A stretch of 64,000 nucleotides of DNA, from NCBI GenBank assembly GCA_019459285.1, contig JAIBEL010000072.1, positions 1 through 64,000 of the forward strand, read 5' to 3'. How positions within the stretch are numbered: the first letter of the stretch is position 1; each line of letters begins with the position of its first letter. The notes beneath the pieces were generated by a model, which was not told the origin of the DNA, did no database searches, and saw only the letters and a program-made list of their open reading frames with translations. This document shows positions 1 to 10,328 of this stretch, in pieces. The DNA is from Rhizobium sp. Its GTDB lineage: Bacteria; Pseudomonadota; Gammaproteobacteria; Burkholderiales; Thiobacillaceae. A program made the position numbers and the translations under genes.

Positions 1-80
1 GGCGCCAGGAATTGACGAATCGCGTACCGCGCTGACGAAGCTTCGTCAGCGCGGTACGCGATTCGTCAATTCCTGGCGCC
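1..80. repeat. Perfect 80-base palindrome at the window edge
   Basis: Bases 1-40 are the exact reverse complement of bases 41-80, with no loop and no mismatch. Natural hairpins of this length without a loop are unstable in bacteria, and the palindrome starts exactly at base 1. A fold-back at a contig end is therefore a likely explanation, although a real large inverted repeat cut by the window edge cannot be excluded. Confidence 0.9.
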
Positions 81-227
81 CCTTGGGGGAAGGGAGGTGG
101 CTTTCGGGAATGGGTGGGCCATGCGAAACAAACGCGGCATGACGGAGTCAACCGTGCACTGGACTGTAAGGATGCCCGACCTGTTCCGACTGTCAGGGTA
201 GCCCCTTTTAATTGATAGGACTCCGTC

Positions 228-1166
228 ATGCCCCTGCGCCCATCCTGCGATATTCTTCCGTCCGAAATCACGCCGCCCGAAATCTACCGGGAACGCCGCC
301 GCTTCATGCAGGGCATCGGTGTGTTGGCAGCGAGTGCCGCCCTGGGGATCGCCCCCGATGTACAGGCCGGCACCAGGCTGGCGGGTGTGCGCAGCAGCGC
401 CTACACGCTGGACGACGAGAAAACCCCTTACAAGGCGGTCACGACCTACAACAACTTCTATGAATTCGGCACCGGCAAGAGCGACCCGGCCGACAAAGCC
501 GGCAGCCTGAAAACGCGCCCGTGGACGGTGACGGTCGAGGGCGAGGCGGGCAAACCGGGCGTTTACGACATCGATTCGCTGTTGAAACTGGCGCCATTGG
601 AGGAGCGCATCTACCGGATGCGCTGTGTGGAGGGATGGTCGATGGTGATCCCATGGGTGGGGTTTCCCTTGAGCGAGCTCATTCGTCGTGCTGCGCCGAC
701 CGGCAAGGCAAAATACGTCGAATTCGTCAGCTTGAACGACCCCAGGCAGATGCCGGGGCAGCGTTCGGGCGTGCTGGACTGGCCGTATGTCGAAGGCCTG
801 CGGCTGGATGAAGCGATGCACCCACTGGCGATACTGGCAGTCGGACTCTATGGCGAAGTGCTGCCCAATCAGAATGGTGCGCCGATCCGGTTGGTGGTGC
901 CGTGGAAATATGGATTCAAGAGTGCCAAGTCCATCGTCAGGATCCGTTTCGTCGAGAAACAGCCGCTGACGGCATGGATGCGCGCGGCGCCGCAGGAGTA
1001 TGGCTTCTATTCCAATGTGAATCCGCAGGTCGACCATCCCCGCTGGAGCCAGGCGAAGGAACGCCGTATCGGCGAATTCCTGAAACGCGACACGCTGATG
1101 TTCAATGGCTACGGCGCCCAGGTTGCGCAACTGTATCGGGGCATGGATCTGCAGAAGTTCTTCTGA
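228..1166 (+). CDS. msrP: MsrP, molybdopterin catalytic subunit of periplasmic methionine sulfoxide reductase
   Basis: 312 residues, the usual length of the YedY/MsrP family. The enzyme reduces methionine sulfoxide in oxidised periplasmic proteins. The N-terminus has a twin-arginine region ([11 protein letters not shown], residues 21-31) for Tat export of the folded cofactor-bound protein. The family molybdenum ligand is Cys133 in [10 protein letters not shown], and the conserved YNNFYEFG and [13 protein letters not shown] stretches are present. The start has AGGA seven bases upstream. The stop overlaps the msrQ start (TGATG), so the two are translationally coupled. No two-component genes of the HprSR type lie beside it here. 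Confidence 0.96.
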   Translation: MPLRPSCDILPSEITPPEIYRERRRFMQGIGVLAASAALGIAPDVQAGTRLAGVRSSAYTLDDEKTPYKAVTTYNNFYEFGTGKSDPADKAGSLKTRPWTVTVEGEAGKPGVYDIDSLLKLAPLEERIYRMRCVEGWSMVIPWVGFPLSELIRRAAPTGKAKYVEFVSLNDPRQMPGQRSGVLDWPYVEGLRLDEAMHPLAILAVGLYGEVLPNQNGAPIRLVVPWKYGFKSAKSIVRIRFVEKQPLTAWMRAAPQEYGFYSNVNPQVDHPRWSQAKERRIGEFLKRDTLMFNGYGAQVAQLYRGMDLQKFF

Positions 1167-1783
1167 TGGGCGCGATCCTGCGCAACCCGAAGTTTTGGCT
1201 GTTTGCCGTCTGCCTGCTGCCTCTGGCGCGGCTGTTCGTGCTCGGTTTCGGTGGCGGCCTCGGCGCGAATCCAATCGAGTTCATCACCCATTCAACCGGT
1301 ACCTGGACACTGGTCGGGTTGCTGGTGACCCTATCTGTCACCCCGTTGCGGCGGCTGACCGGGCGAGCCGATCTCATCCGCTATCGTCGCATGCTGGGCT
1401 TGTTCGCCCTTTTTTATGCCATGCTGCATTTCATGACTTACCTATGGCTGGATCAGTTCTTCGATCTGGCGGGTATCGCAAAAGACATCGTCAAACGTCC
1501 CTTCATTACGATCGGCTTTGCCGCCTGCGTGTTGCTCATCCCGCTCGCCGCCACCTCGACCCACGCCATGATGCGCCGTTTGGGCCGCCGCTGGCAGCAG
1601 TTGCACCGCCTGGTTTATCTGATCGCTTCGCTGGGGGTGATCCACTACCTGTGGCTGGTGAAGAAAGACCTGACGCAACCCCTGATCTTCGGTGCGGTGC
1701 TGGTCCTGTTGCTGGCCATGCGCTTGCCATGGGGCCAGAGTGCGCTGCATGCAGTGCGGAACCGGCTGGCATGGGCCAGGTGA
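1166..1783 (+). CDS. msrQ: MsrQ, heme-binding membrane subunit of the MsrPQ system
   Basis: 205 residues starting at the ATG that overlaps the msrP stop; a longer open frame upstream only runs through msrP. The protein is almost wholly hydrophobic, with about six membrane segments and conserved histidines (for example in ATSTHAMMRRLGRRWQQLH) expected to bind b-type heme. In the known system it passes electrons from cytoplasmic flavin or the quinone pool to periplasmic MsrP. The residues GLFALFYAMLHFMTYL are typical of the ferric-reductase-like membrane domain. Confidence 0.94.
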   Translation: MGAILRNPKFWLFAVCLLPLARLFVLGFGGGLGANPIEFITHSTGTWTLVGLLVTLSVTPLRRLTGRADLIRYRRMLGLFALFYAMLHFMTYLWLDQFFDLAGIAKDIVKRPFITIGFAACVLLIPLAATSTHAMMRRLGRRWQQLHRLVYLIASLGVIHYLWLVKKDLTQPLIFGAVLVLLLAMRLPWGQSALHAVRNRLAWAR

Positions 1784-1855
1784 GACACGAAGCCTGACGC
1801 GAAAAGTCGCCAGCAGAGGCCTACATGAACCGAGGGCGGCCTCGCGCGGCATTCA

Positions 1856-1885
1856 AATAAAAAAACGGGGGACATGCCCCCGTTT
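1856..1885 (-). terminator. Rho-independent terminator of the histone-like gene
   Basis: A nine-base-pair stem (AAACGGGGG at 1863-1871 with its complement at 1877-1885) has a five-base loop. On the minus strand it is followed by a run of T. It lies just past the stop of the minus-strand gene at 1909-2244 and faces the end of msrQ, so it may also slow read-through from that side. Confidence 0.8.
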
Positions 1886-1908
1886 CAGATTGGGCAGTGC
1901 CCGACCTG

Positions 1909-2244
1909 TTAGAGCCCGAAAGGCTTGATGACCGGTACCGCCGGTGCGGGGGCAGGCGCAGGAGCCGGCGCAGGTTTGGCGGCAGGAGCCGCTTTCTTCG
2001 CTACAGGCTTCTTGGCCGGGGCCGCTTTTTTCGCTACAGGCTTCTTGGCCGGCGCTGCCTTTTTGGCTGCCGGTTTGGCGGCTGCTTTTTTGGCTACGGG
2101 CTTGGCTGCCGGTTTTTTGGCTGCGACCTTTTTAGCCGGTGCTGCCTTTTTGGCTGCCGGTTTGGCGGCGGCTTTCTTGGCTACGGGCTTGGCTGCCGGT
2201 TTTTTGGCTGCCGGTTTGGCGGCGGGTTTCTTTGCTGTTGCCAT
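1909..2244 (-). CDS. Ala/Lys/Pro-rich histone H1-like DNA-binding protein
   Basis: 111 residues made almost only of alanine, lysine and proline, in repeats of the kind AAKPAAKK and APAKKPVAKK. The last 30 residues switch to a proline/alanine linker and end VIKPFGL. This is the composition of bacterial histone H1-like proteins (AlgP and HC1 type), which bind DNA or RNA through lysine-rich tails. There is no folded domain to see. The low complexity makes homology assignment weak, but the start (with AAGGAGTG just upstream on the minus strand) and a good terminator support a real gene. The repeated DNA makes length variation between strains likely. Confidence 0.8.
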   Translation of the reverse strand: MATAKKPAAKPAAKKPAAKPVAKKAAAKPAAKKAAPAKKVAAKKPAAKPVAKKAAAKPAAKKAAPAKKPVAKKAAPAKKPVAKKAAPAAKPAPAPAPAPAPAVPVIKPFGL

Positions 2245-2536
2245 CTAACACTCCTTAGAAGTTGAACACATTCACTTATCACTACAGCTTGATGCCACGT
2301 GCAGTCAGAATTTGCACTTCCAAAGCGTGGTACCGACAGGCAACTGATTTGCCCGAAACCCGCTAGAAACGGGCGATACCGAGGCTCCGCTTGGTGAGCC
2401 TCATTCTAGTTACTTTTCTCCTGGGTTCAATGAATAGTCAAGGGATGACAAGGATAATTCGAGAAAAAATGTCGCGGTCAAGCAAAATGTATCGAACCGA
2501 TACCAATTTTCCGAAAAAATCCGGTTTGGTAAGTTT
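2245..2536. other. Intergenic region with two hairpins, lysA to histone-like gene
   Basis: About 290 bases without a gene, between the end of lysA and the start of the histone-like gene, both on the minus strand. It holds two inverted repeats: GCCCG at 2351-2355 with CGGGC at 2370-2374, and GAGGCTC at 2381-2387 with GAGCCTC at 2396-2402. Neither has a clear T-run on either strand. The 2410-2536 part is AT-rich and could hold the minus-strand promoter, but no single convincing promoter stands out. Confidence 0.5.
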
Positions 2537-3790
2537 CTAGGAAATCCAGTCTACAAGCCGCTCTCCAGCAATCATGCTGTCTTGCGTCTCGCGTTCCCGG
2601 ATGAGATGGATTTCATTCTTGTCGATCAGTACTTCTGCGGCACGCGGGCGGGAATTGTAGTTCGATGCCATGCTCATGCCATAGGCACCCGCCGAAAGCA
2701 GGGCCAGCAGGTCGCCTTCCTCGATCGCCAGATCGCGCGCAAAGCCAAGAAAATCGCCAGTCTCGCAGATTGGGCCGACGATGTCGTAACGCCGGGTGGG
2801 CGTTGCCCGCTGGTCGACGGCGATGATGTCGTGATACGCCTCGTAGAGTGCGGGCCGCATCAGGTCGTTCATTGCGGCATCGACGATGGCGAAATTCCGG
2901 TCTTCGCCAGGCTTCAGATACTCGACGCGAGTGAGCAGCAGGCCCGCGTTGCCGACCAGCGAACGTCCCGGCTCCAGCAGCAGTTTTTCGCGGCGCCCGG
3001 CAAAGCGCCCAGCCAGCTCGCGGCCGTAGGCGGCGAGGTCGGGCGGCGTTTCGTCGCGATAACGGATGCCGACGCCGCCGCCGAGGTCGATGTGGTGCAG
3101 GACAATGCCTTCGGATGCCAGCGCGTCGACCAGGGTCAGCACACGCCCGGCCGCATCGGCCAGGGGTGACAGGTCGGTCAGCTGCGAACCGATGTGGCAA
3201 TCGATGCCGGTGATGGACAGGTTCGGCAGGGTGGCGGCCAGGCGGTATAGCGCGGGCGCATCGGCGATCGGTACGCCGAACTTGTTTTCCTTGAGTCCGG
3301 TGGAAATATACGGATGCGTCTTGGGGTCGACGTCAGGATTGACGCGGAACGACACCGGCGCCACCTTGTCCAGCTTGCCGGCAACGCGGTTGAGCCGGTG
3401 CAGTTCGCTGACCGACTCGACGTTGAAACAGAGGATGCCGGCGTCAAGCGCGGCGCGCATCTCGTCGGCGGTCTTGCCAACGCCGGAGAACACCACCTTG
3501 CCGGCGTCGCCGCCGGCAGCCAGTACGCGAGCCAGTTCGCCGCCGGAGACGATGTCGAAACCGGCGCCGAGTCGCACAAACAGGTTGAGGATGGCCAGGC
3601 TGGAGTTGGCCTTGACCGCGTAGCAAATCAGATGAGGCGTCCGGGAAAAGGCGTCGGCATAGGCCTGGTAGGCGGACTCAAGTGCCTGCCGGGAGTAGAC
3701 GTAAAGAGGGGTGCCAAAGCGTTCGGCAAGCGTGCCCAGCGCCACGTCCTCGAGATGGAGGCGGCCGTCGATGCGGTGCAAAGTGTTCAA
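2537..3790 (-). CDS. lysA: Diaminopimelate decarboxylase
   Basis: 417 residues, full length for LysA. A PLP-dependent fold-III enzyme that converts meso-diaminopimelate to L-lysine, the last step of lysine synthesis. The PLP lysine is Lys60 in CYAVKAN. HIGSQ, the glycine-rich GGGVGI phosphate site, EPGRS and the CETGDF substrate motif all follow in order. The gene overlaps lptM by four bases (ATGA), the usual betaproteobacterial lptM-lysA arrangement opposite cyaY. Confidence 0.97.
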   Translation of the reverse strand: MNTLHRIDGRLHLEDVALGTLAERFGTPLYVYSRQALESAYQAYADAFSRTPHLICYAVKANSSLAILNLFVRLGAGFDIVSGGELARVLAAGGDAGKVVFSGVGKTADEMRAALDAGILCFNVESVSELHRLNRVAGKLDKVAPVSFRVNPDVDPKTHPYISTGLKENKFGVPIADAPALYRLAATLPNLSITGIDCHIGSQLTDLSPLADAAGRVLTLVDALASEGIVLHHIDLGGGVGIRYRDETPPDLAAYGRELAGRFAGRREKLLLEPGRSLVGNAGLLLTRVEYLKPGEDRNFAIVDAAMNDLMRPALYEAYHDIIAVDQRATPTRRYDIVGPICETGDFLGFARDLAIEEGDLLALLSAGAYGMSMASNYNSRPRAAEVLIDKNEIHLIRERETQDSMIAGERLVDWIS

Positions 3791-3912
3791 TTGGAAGTCC
3801 GTTGCGGTGCGGAAGGATTTTGGGGAAGATACAGGTCACCCTTGGAGCCGCAGGCCGTCAGACCGAGCCCGCACAGCAGCAGGGACACTATATATATGGT
3901 GCGCAGTTTCAT
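3787..3912 (-). CDS. lptM: LptM (YifL/LppL), small lipoprotein of LPS transport
   Basis: 41 residues starting MKLRTIYIVSLLLCGLG with a lipobox LTAC, then GSKGDLYLP, the signature of the YifL/LptM family. LptM is known to help mature the LptDE outer-membrane LPS translocon. The longer open frame upstream is antisense to cyaY and is not coding, so the ATG at 3912 is chosen. It is divergent from cyaY, with only about 25 bases between the two starts, so both promoters must lie in or near the coding sequence. Confidence 0.92.
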   Translation of the reverse strand: MKLRTIYIVSLLLCGLGLTACGSKGDLYLPQNPSAPQRTSN

Positions 3913-3937
3913 GCGCGAAATGTTAGCACGGGACATC

Positions 3938-4261
3938 ATGATGCAAAGCGAATCAAACGAGGCCGACTTCACGAAGGCTGCCGGTGCAACCCTGGCCCGT
4001 ATCGAACAAGTGCTGGAAGACGCCGACCTGGATTTCGAGACGCCGGCCGACGGCATCATCGAGGTCGAGTTCGACGACGGCAGCAAGATCATCATCAATC
4101 GCCACGGCGTGGCGCGTGAAATCTGGGTGGCCGCACGCTCGGGCGGCTTTCATTTCAAACCGCAGGATGCCGGTTGGTTCGACACCAAGAGCGGCGAGCC
4201 GCTCTACGACAAGCTGGCTGCGCTGATTTCCGCGCAAGGCGGCGTCATGGTCCGCTTCTAG
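3938..4261 (+). CDS. cyaY: Frataxin-like iron donor CyaY
   Basis: 107 residues (106 if the second ATG at 3941 is used), matching the 106-residue family length. An acidic helix (IEQVLEDADLDFE) precedes the beta-sheet with the frataxin signature VEFDDGSKIIINRH and the conserved W and GGFHF. CyaY binds iron on its acidic ridge and regulates IscS-dependent iron-sulfur assembly. The start is a double ATG with only a weak ribosome site. It is divergent from lptM-lysA. Confidence 0.95.
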   Translation: MMQSESNEADFTKAAGATLARIEQVLEDADLDFETPADGIIEVEFDDGSKIIINRHGVAREIWVAARSGGFHFKPQDAGWFDTKSGEPLYDKLAALISAQGGVMVRF

Positions 4262-4267
4262 ACGCAT

Positions 4268-4851
4268 TTGAAAAGCCAGGCGCTCACCCTGTTCGATCTG
4301 GTCGAGCGGCTGTCGCTGCTGACCCGGGCCGACTTGCGGCAGGCAGGGGCGGCACAGGGCCTGCAGCCGGTACACCTGCAGGTGCTGTTCTACCTGAACC
4401 AGGCCAATCGCTTCAGCAACACGCCGCAGGCGCTGACCGAATATCTCGGGCTGACCAAGGGCACGGTGTCGCAGACGGTGTTGGTACTGGCGCGCCGGCG
4501 CCTGATCTCGCGCTATGCCGATCCGCGCGACGGCCGGGTGGTACGACTGATCCTGACCGAAGGCGGCACCAACTTGTTGAAAACCCTGAGCGCAGGCGGC
4601 GCCTGGCGTGACATCGTGCAGACGGCGAGCCCGGCGCGGGTGACGTCGGCGATGGTGGTGCTGCGGCAGGTGCTGGCGCAGGTCCAGGCGCAAAGCGGGA
4701 AACGCAGCTTCGGCGTGTGTGCCACCTGCCGCCACAACCAGCGGCTGGGGCCGCGCAGCTATTTCTGTGGGCTGATGCAGGAAAAGCTCAGCAGTCCCGA
4801 GGTGCGGCGGATCTGCCGCGAACACGCGCCGCCGGTGGCGCTGGAGACGGC

Positions 4852-4855
<4 letters not shown>
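4268..4855 (+). CDS. MarR-family regulator with a C-terminal Cys/His cluster
   Basis: 195 residues from a TTG start six bases after cyaY. Residues about 30-110 form a MarR-type winged helix: [21 protein letters not shown] is the recognition part, followed by the wing DPRDGR. Unlike ordinary MarR proteins it has a tail after residue 145 with Cys151, Cys154, His156, Cys167, Cys183 and His186. That arrangement could bind zinc or an iron-sulfur cluster, and its position right after the iron chaperone gene suggests a metal or redox sensor. The target genes cannot be told from the sequence. Confidence 0.85.
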
Positions 4856-6252
<1,397 letters not shown>

Positions 6253-6267
6253 GGGACAAAACGGGGA

Positions 6268-7314
6268 ATGAAAAGAAGGAATCATAACAACCGGCAGGTC
6301 GAATTGCCGAACTTCTGTCACCTGGGGGTGAACCTGCGCATCGCACTGACGGTGGAGGCGGCGCTGGTGGCGTGCGTAGTGGCGCGGGTGGCGGACACTC
6401 AGGCATTCTGGGCCGAATTCATCGGACTGTCGGCGCTTGCGCAACCGGCCTTGTTGTTGACCCTGCTGGCACTGTGTGCGGCGGGACGCTGGTTGCGCAG
6501 CCAACCTTACCGGTTGGGAGTGGCATTCACGCTGTCATTGGGCGTCGCAGTGCCGATGCTGGTCACGCTATGGTTGAGCCCGGTGCTTGCTGGCGGGGAG
6601 ACATATCCACCCATCGGCGTGGCACTATTTTCTCTGTTGCTCGGCGCAGGCCTGCTGGCCTATTTCAATTTGCGCGCCCGCGCACTGTCGCCGGCCATTA
6701 CCGAGGCGCGTCTGCAGGCCTTGCAGGCCCGCATCCGGCCGCATTTCCTGTTCAACAGCCTGAACGCCGTGTTGTCGCTTGTGCGCCGCGACCCGCGCCG
6801 CGCCGAACGTGCGCTGGAAAACATGGCCGATCTGTTCCGGGCGTTGATGGGCAACGCCAGCCAGCTGGCGCCACTGGAAGACGAAGTCGCGCTCACCCGC
6901 GCCTATCTGGAGCTCGAGCAGCTGCGCCTGGGCGATCGCCTGCAGGTGGCCTGGCACATCAATAAAATGCCGGCCGACGCGCTGATCCCCCCGCTGGTGA
7001 TCCAGCCGCTGGTGGAAAACGCGGTCTACCACGGTATCGAGCCGCTATCGGACGGCGGCGAAATCAGCCTCAATGTTTATCGTAGCGCCGACAAGGTCCA
7101 CATCGTCGTGCGCAATCCCATCGCTACCGATGCCGGCCACCACAAGGGCAACCGCATCGCCCTGGCGAACATCCGCGAACGCCTGTTGCTGCATTTCGAC
7201 CTCGATGCCCAGCTCAAGTTGGAACCGCTGGGTGCCGTTTATCAGGTGCACATAGTGATTCCCTATACCCGTGAACGCACCCAACCCGCCCCTGCGCGTC
7301 CTCATCGTCGATGA
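6268..7314 (+). CDS. algZ: AlgZ/LytS-type sensor histidine kinase
   Basis: 348 residues. About four membrane segments in residues 20-135 lead to a His-kinase domain of the LytS/YehU class, with phospho-acceptor His159 in [12 protein letters not shown]. An ATPase domain follows, with [13 protein letters not shown] as the N-box and a G-box near [13 protein letters not shown]. The gene starts 15 bases from divergent argH and overlaps the next gene by 44 bases. The argH-algZ-algR order is common in gamma- and betaproteobacteria, where AlgZ/AlgR controls surface polysaccharide and pili; that role is inferred here. Confidence 0.9.
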   Translation: MKRRNHNNRQVELPNFCHLGVNLRIALTVEAALVACVVARVADTQAFWAEFIGLSALAQPALLLTLLALCAAGRWLRSQPYRLGVAFTLSLGVAVPMLVTLWLSPVLAGGETYPPIGVALFSLLLGAGLLAYFNLRARALSPAITEARLQALQARIRPHFLFNSLNAVLSLVRRDPRRAERALENMADLFRALMGNASQLAPLEDEVALTRAYLELEQLRLGDRLQVAWHINKMPADALIPPLVIQPLVENAVYHGIEPLSDGGEISLNVYRSADKVHIVVRNPIATDAGHHKGNRIALANIRERLLLHFDLDAQLKLEPLGAVYQVHIVIPYTRERTQPAPARPHRR

Positions 7315-8035
7315 CGAGGCGCCAGCGCGTCGCCGCTTGCGCGATGTGCTGGCGGATTGCGCCGACCGGCTGCCGGTCGATATCGTCGGTGAGGCCGATA
7401 ACGGGCTGGATGCGCTGAACCAGGTCCAGCAGCAGCCGGTCGACGCGGTATTGCTCGACATCCGCATGCCCGGCATGGACGGCCTGGAATGCGCGGCCCA
7501 CCTCAATACACTGGACAAACCGCCGGCCGTCATCTTCAGTACGGCCTACGAAGCCTATGCCTGCCAGGCGTTCGATCTCAATGCGGTCGACTACTTGTTG
7601 AAACCGGTGCGTGCCGACCGTCTCCTCCGCGCCCTGTCACGGGCACATAGCTTGAGCGACAGCGTGCTGGAACGCTTGCGGGCTGCGCACCCCAAGGCGC
7701 GCACGCATCTTTCGGTCAATGAAAAGGGTCGCATGGTGCTGATCCCCGTCGCGGACATCCTCTACCTCAAGGCGGAACTCAAGTACGTCACCGTGCGCAC
7801 GGCCGCCCGCGAATTCCTGCTCGAGGAATCGCTTACCCGCCTGGAGAGCGAATGGGGCGACACCTTCCTGCGCATCCACCGCAACTGCCTGGTTGCGCGC
7901 GCGCGCATTCGGGAAATCGGCAAGCTGCCTGGCGAAGATGACGGCCACTTCCTGCGTCTGGACGGGTTGGACGAACGACTGATGGTCAGTCGGCGACAGT
8001 ATTCCACGTTGCGCGAGACCTTCAAATCCGCCTGA
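7271..8035 (+). CDS. algR: AlgR-like LytTR response regulator
   Basis: 254 residues from a GTG start inside the kinase gene. A receiver domain (residues 8-125) has acidic pocket DD14-15, phospho-acceptor Asp63 in LLDIRMPGMDG and switch lysine in LLKPV. A LytTR DNA-binding domain follows (about 145-250), with the typical FLRIHRNCLVARARI and the VSRRQ end. It should be phosphorylated by the kinase encoded just upstream. Targets are unknown from this window. Confidence 0.93.
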   Translation: MNAPNPPLRVLIVDDEAPARRRLRDVLADCADRLPVDIVGEADNGLDALNQVQQQPVDAVLLDIRMPGMDGLECAAHLNTLDKPPAVIFSTAYEAYACQAFDLNAVDYLLKPVRADRLLRALSRAHSLSDSVLERLRAAHPKARTHLSVNEKGRMVLIPVADILYLKAELKYVTVRTAAREFLLEESLTRLESEWGDTFLRIHRNCLVARARIREIGKLPGEDDGHFLRLDGLDERLMVSRRQYSTLRETFKSA

Positions 8036-8165
8036 ATGGTGGGTGTTCTCATACGATACTGGCGGCATGGGGGCCGTCAAGCGCATGAGATTGGCAGGAT
8101 GTCCCTCCTTTTCGGGGTGGGGCTTAAAATAAATTCCTTTTCTATCATGTGCTTGGGACGCGTCT

Positions 8166-8305
8166 ACAACTAAAGTTGTATAGCCGGATTTCGTTCTGCT
8201 TCGTAGGATGACGGGGCTTGCTGTTTCGCAGTGAGCAGAAGTTCTCCGCAATGAGGAACGTGTCTCCTCAATTCCGCCGGGTTCGCAAGAACCCGGCATT
8301 TTTTT
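8166..8305 (+). ncRNA. Candidate structured RNA or leader ending in a terminator
   Basis: The 294-base gap between algR and the NUDIX gene holds four hairpins in a row: ACAACT/AGTTGT (8166-8179), TTCTGCT/AGCAGAA (8194-8240), TGAGGA/TCCTCA (8252-8270) and a strong terminator (8276-8297 plus T-run). The terminator ends 25 bases before the NUDIX start. This could be a small RNA, a transcription-attenuation leader for the NUDIX gene, or simply the structured 3' end of the algR transcript. I do not recognise a known RNA family in it. Confidence 0.45.
8276..8305 (+). terminator. Strong Rho-independent terminator upstream of the NUDIX gene
   Basis: A nine-base-pair stem (GCCGGGTTC at 8276-8284 with GAACCCGGC at 8289-8297) has a GCAA loop and is followed by A and eight T. 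It could end the algR transcript or a small RNA. Confidence 0.88.
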
Positions 8306-8329
8306 GCCCGTGCCGGCTATCATGCGGCC

Positions 8330-8959
8330 ATGGAAAAAGACATCACGGATCAGCGCCTGCAAGGGGCAGGCTTGGACGCTGTCCCGGGAGATACCCCTTC
8401 GGATAAAGCGTCAACAACCACGCTCACCGAAACCGAACTGGCCAGCGAAACCGTCTTCAAGGGACGGCTGATGCACGTCAAGTGCGATCGCGTGCGCCTG
8501 CCGAATGGCGGCGAATCGACTCGCGAATACATCATCCACCCCGGTGCCGTCGTGATCATCCCGGTGTTCGAGAACGGCGACCTGTTGCTGGAACGCCAGC
8601 ATCGCTATCCGCTGCGGCGCGATTTCATCGAACTGCCCGCAGGAAAAATCGACCCGGGCGAGGAGGACCTGACCTGCGCAAAGCGCGAACTGGAAGAGGA
8701 AACCGGCTACACCGCTGCCGAATGGCGCGAGGTCACCACCATCTATCCCTGCATCGGCTATTCCGACGAGCGCTTGGCGTTCTATCTGGCGCGCGGACTG
8801 ACACCCGGCAACCATGGCCGTGATCCAGATGAATTCCTGGAAATCCTGCGGGTTCCGTTCGACGAGGCGATGGATTGGCTACGTAGTGGGACGATCTGCG
8901 AAACCAAGACCGTGATCGGGCTGTTCTGGCTGGAGAAGATGCTCGATAAGGGATGGTAA
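8330..8959 (+). CDS. NUDIX hydrolase, ADP-ribose pyrophosphatase-like
   Basis: 209 residues. The NUDIX box (GX5EX7REUXEEXGU) spans residues 105-127, beginning GKIDPGEEDL and ending EEETGY. The beta-strand context PGAVVIIP and the LPAGK lead-in are typical of the NudF/ADP-ribose pyrophosphatase group, which splits ADP-ribose into AMP and ribose 5-phosphate. The first 35 residues look like a poorly conserved extension. The gene stands alone behind a terminator and converges with the Fic gene. Confidence 0.9.
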   Translation: MEKDITDQRLQGAGLDAVPGDTPSDKASTTTLTETELASETVFKGRLMHVKCDRVRLPNGGESTREYIIHPGAVVIIPVFENGDLLLERQHRYPLRRDFIELPAGKIDPGEEDLTCAKRELEEETGYTAAEWREVTTIYPCIGYSDERLAFYLARGLTPGNHGRDPDEFLEILRVPFDEAMDWLRSGTICETKTVIGLFWLEKMLDKGW

Positions 8960-8979
8960 TCCCTGCGGATTTAATCCGG

Positions 8980-10326
8980 TTATACGCTTTCAAGCTTCTG
9001 GCGGATGTCTGGCGCAGGGTAAAACACTTTCTTACGTCTACCGTGTAGGACCTCACTCAATAATCCTAGCTCTGCTAAAGCCATGAGATCAGCGCGTGCC
9101 GTTGCGTAGGCAATTTGGTGCGAGCGCTGATGACTTTCAATTGTGAAATATTCATCTGGGCGTTTGAGTGCATGAGCAAGCAATGCAGTTTGACGATGGT
9201 TTAATTGTTTTTCGCTCGTTTGTAATGCCCTGAGTTTTGCACTTAATTGCGCCTGTTCCTGCTGTTTTTGCTGTAAATATTGGTGTAGTGCAGACAATCC
9301 TTTGAGGATGACTTCTGTCTGATGTAGAAGGAAATACGTGGTGTCTCCGGAGTCTGTTTCAGTTAGTAAGTAAGCGCGAGCATACTGCGCCGGTGCCTTC
9401 CGAAGGATGCGTGAGATGGACAGGTATTCGATTAGCCAGTATCCCTGTTTTGCCATATACCAATAAAATAACGCTCGGCCCGTGCGACCATTGCCGTCTG
9501 CAAATGGGTGGTCGTATCCCACCATAAAATGCAGCAGAATCGCACGTACGATGGGATGGATGAACGTGTTATCTGAAACCGTTGCGTTGGCAAAGTCGCA
9601 CAAGGCCTGCAGGCGTTGTGCTAACTCGCTGTGATGGGGGGGGCGATGTAGCACGAGCCTGTCGTTGTTCGGCGCCACAATTTCAATATCGTCGCTCGTG
9701 CGTAATTGGCCACAGTCTTCGGGGCGTTCCAACGTACCTTCGGTCAAAACGCGTTGCAATTCGATTACGTGGCCAGGTTCCAGCGTGTCTCTGCAAATGT
9801 CGCGGATACGTCGCATTGCCTCGAAATTATTGAAAATCATTCGCTCACTGAGCGTGCCGGGTTTGCGCCCTTCGCGCAACATAGCTTCAGCAACGCGGCG
9901 AGTCGTGGATGCCCCCTCCATCTGGCTGGAGGTAATTGATTCCTCGATTAGGCTACTGATCAAATAGCGCCCTTGATCGGCACGAAGCACGGCACTGTCC
10001 TCCCCGCCTGGAACTAAGCCGGCTCCCCGGTCAATCTCGTGTAGGTTTTTCAGCAAAGGCTCGGGAAGCGTGTAGCTGAACGCCTCTCCTTGTTTGTCAT
10101 GAAAGGGCAGCGTGTTGGCACTAACGCTACGTGCAAGGCGGAGCGCCAGCCACCAGATTTTATGATTCAGTCCTTCAGGTGGGGTGCGGTGACGCAAGTC
10201 ATCCCAATGCAAATAATGACCATTCGCCAAAGGGCCTAACTTTAGCCGGGCAAGCTGAGGTAGTGTTTCAGCACTTGCCTCTTGCATTAATTCATTAAGA
10301 GACGGAGGCGGGAGCGGAATCTTCAT
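8980..10326 (-). CDS. Fic family protein (AMPylation fold) with C-terminal winged helix
   Basis: 448 residues from the ATG at 10326; an alternative ATG at 10371 would add 15 residues. The Fic motif HPFADGNGRTGR begins at about residue 273 with the catalytic histidine. An inhibitory helix motif S-x-x-x-E-G (SSQMEG, Glu137) lies N-terminal to it, making it a self-inhibited class II Fic enzyme expected to transfer AMP from ATP to a protein. The last 70 residues form a winged helix. The base composition is clearly lower in GC than the neighbours, a sign of horizontal transfer. Two dyads sit at its promoter. Confidence 0.92.
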   Translation of the reverse strand: MKIPLPPPSLNELMQEASAETLPQLARLKLGPLANGHYLHWDDLRHRTPPEGLNHKIWWLALRLARSVSANTLPFHDKQGEAFSYTLPEPLLKNLHEIDRGAGLVPGGEDSAVLRADQGRYLISSLIEESITSSQMEGASTTRRVAEAMLREGRKPGTLSERMIFNNFEAMRRIRDICRDTLEPGHVIELQRVLTEGTLERPEDCGQLRTSDDIEIVAPNNDRLVLHRPPHHSELAQRLQALCDFANATVSDNTFIHPIVRAILLHFMVGYDHPFADGNGRTGRALFYWYMAKQGYWLIEYLSISRILRKAPAQYARAYLLTETDSGDTTYFLLHQTEVILKGLSALHQYLQQKQQEQAQLSAKLRALQTSEKQLNHRQTALLAHALKRPDEYFTIESHQRSHQIAYATARADLMALAELGLLSEVLHGRRKKVFYPAPDIRQKLESV

Positions 10327-10328
10327 TC

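Noticed and set aside
1960-2230. Tandem repeats that could suggest a CRISPR array
   Set aside because: The repeats are coding, in frame and Ala/Lys/Pro-rich; there are no equal spacers. No CRISPR array was seen in the window.
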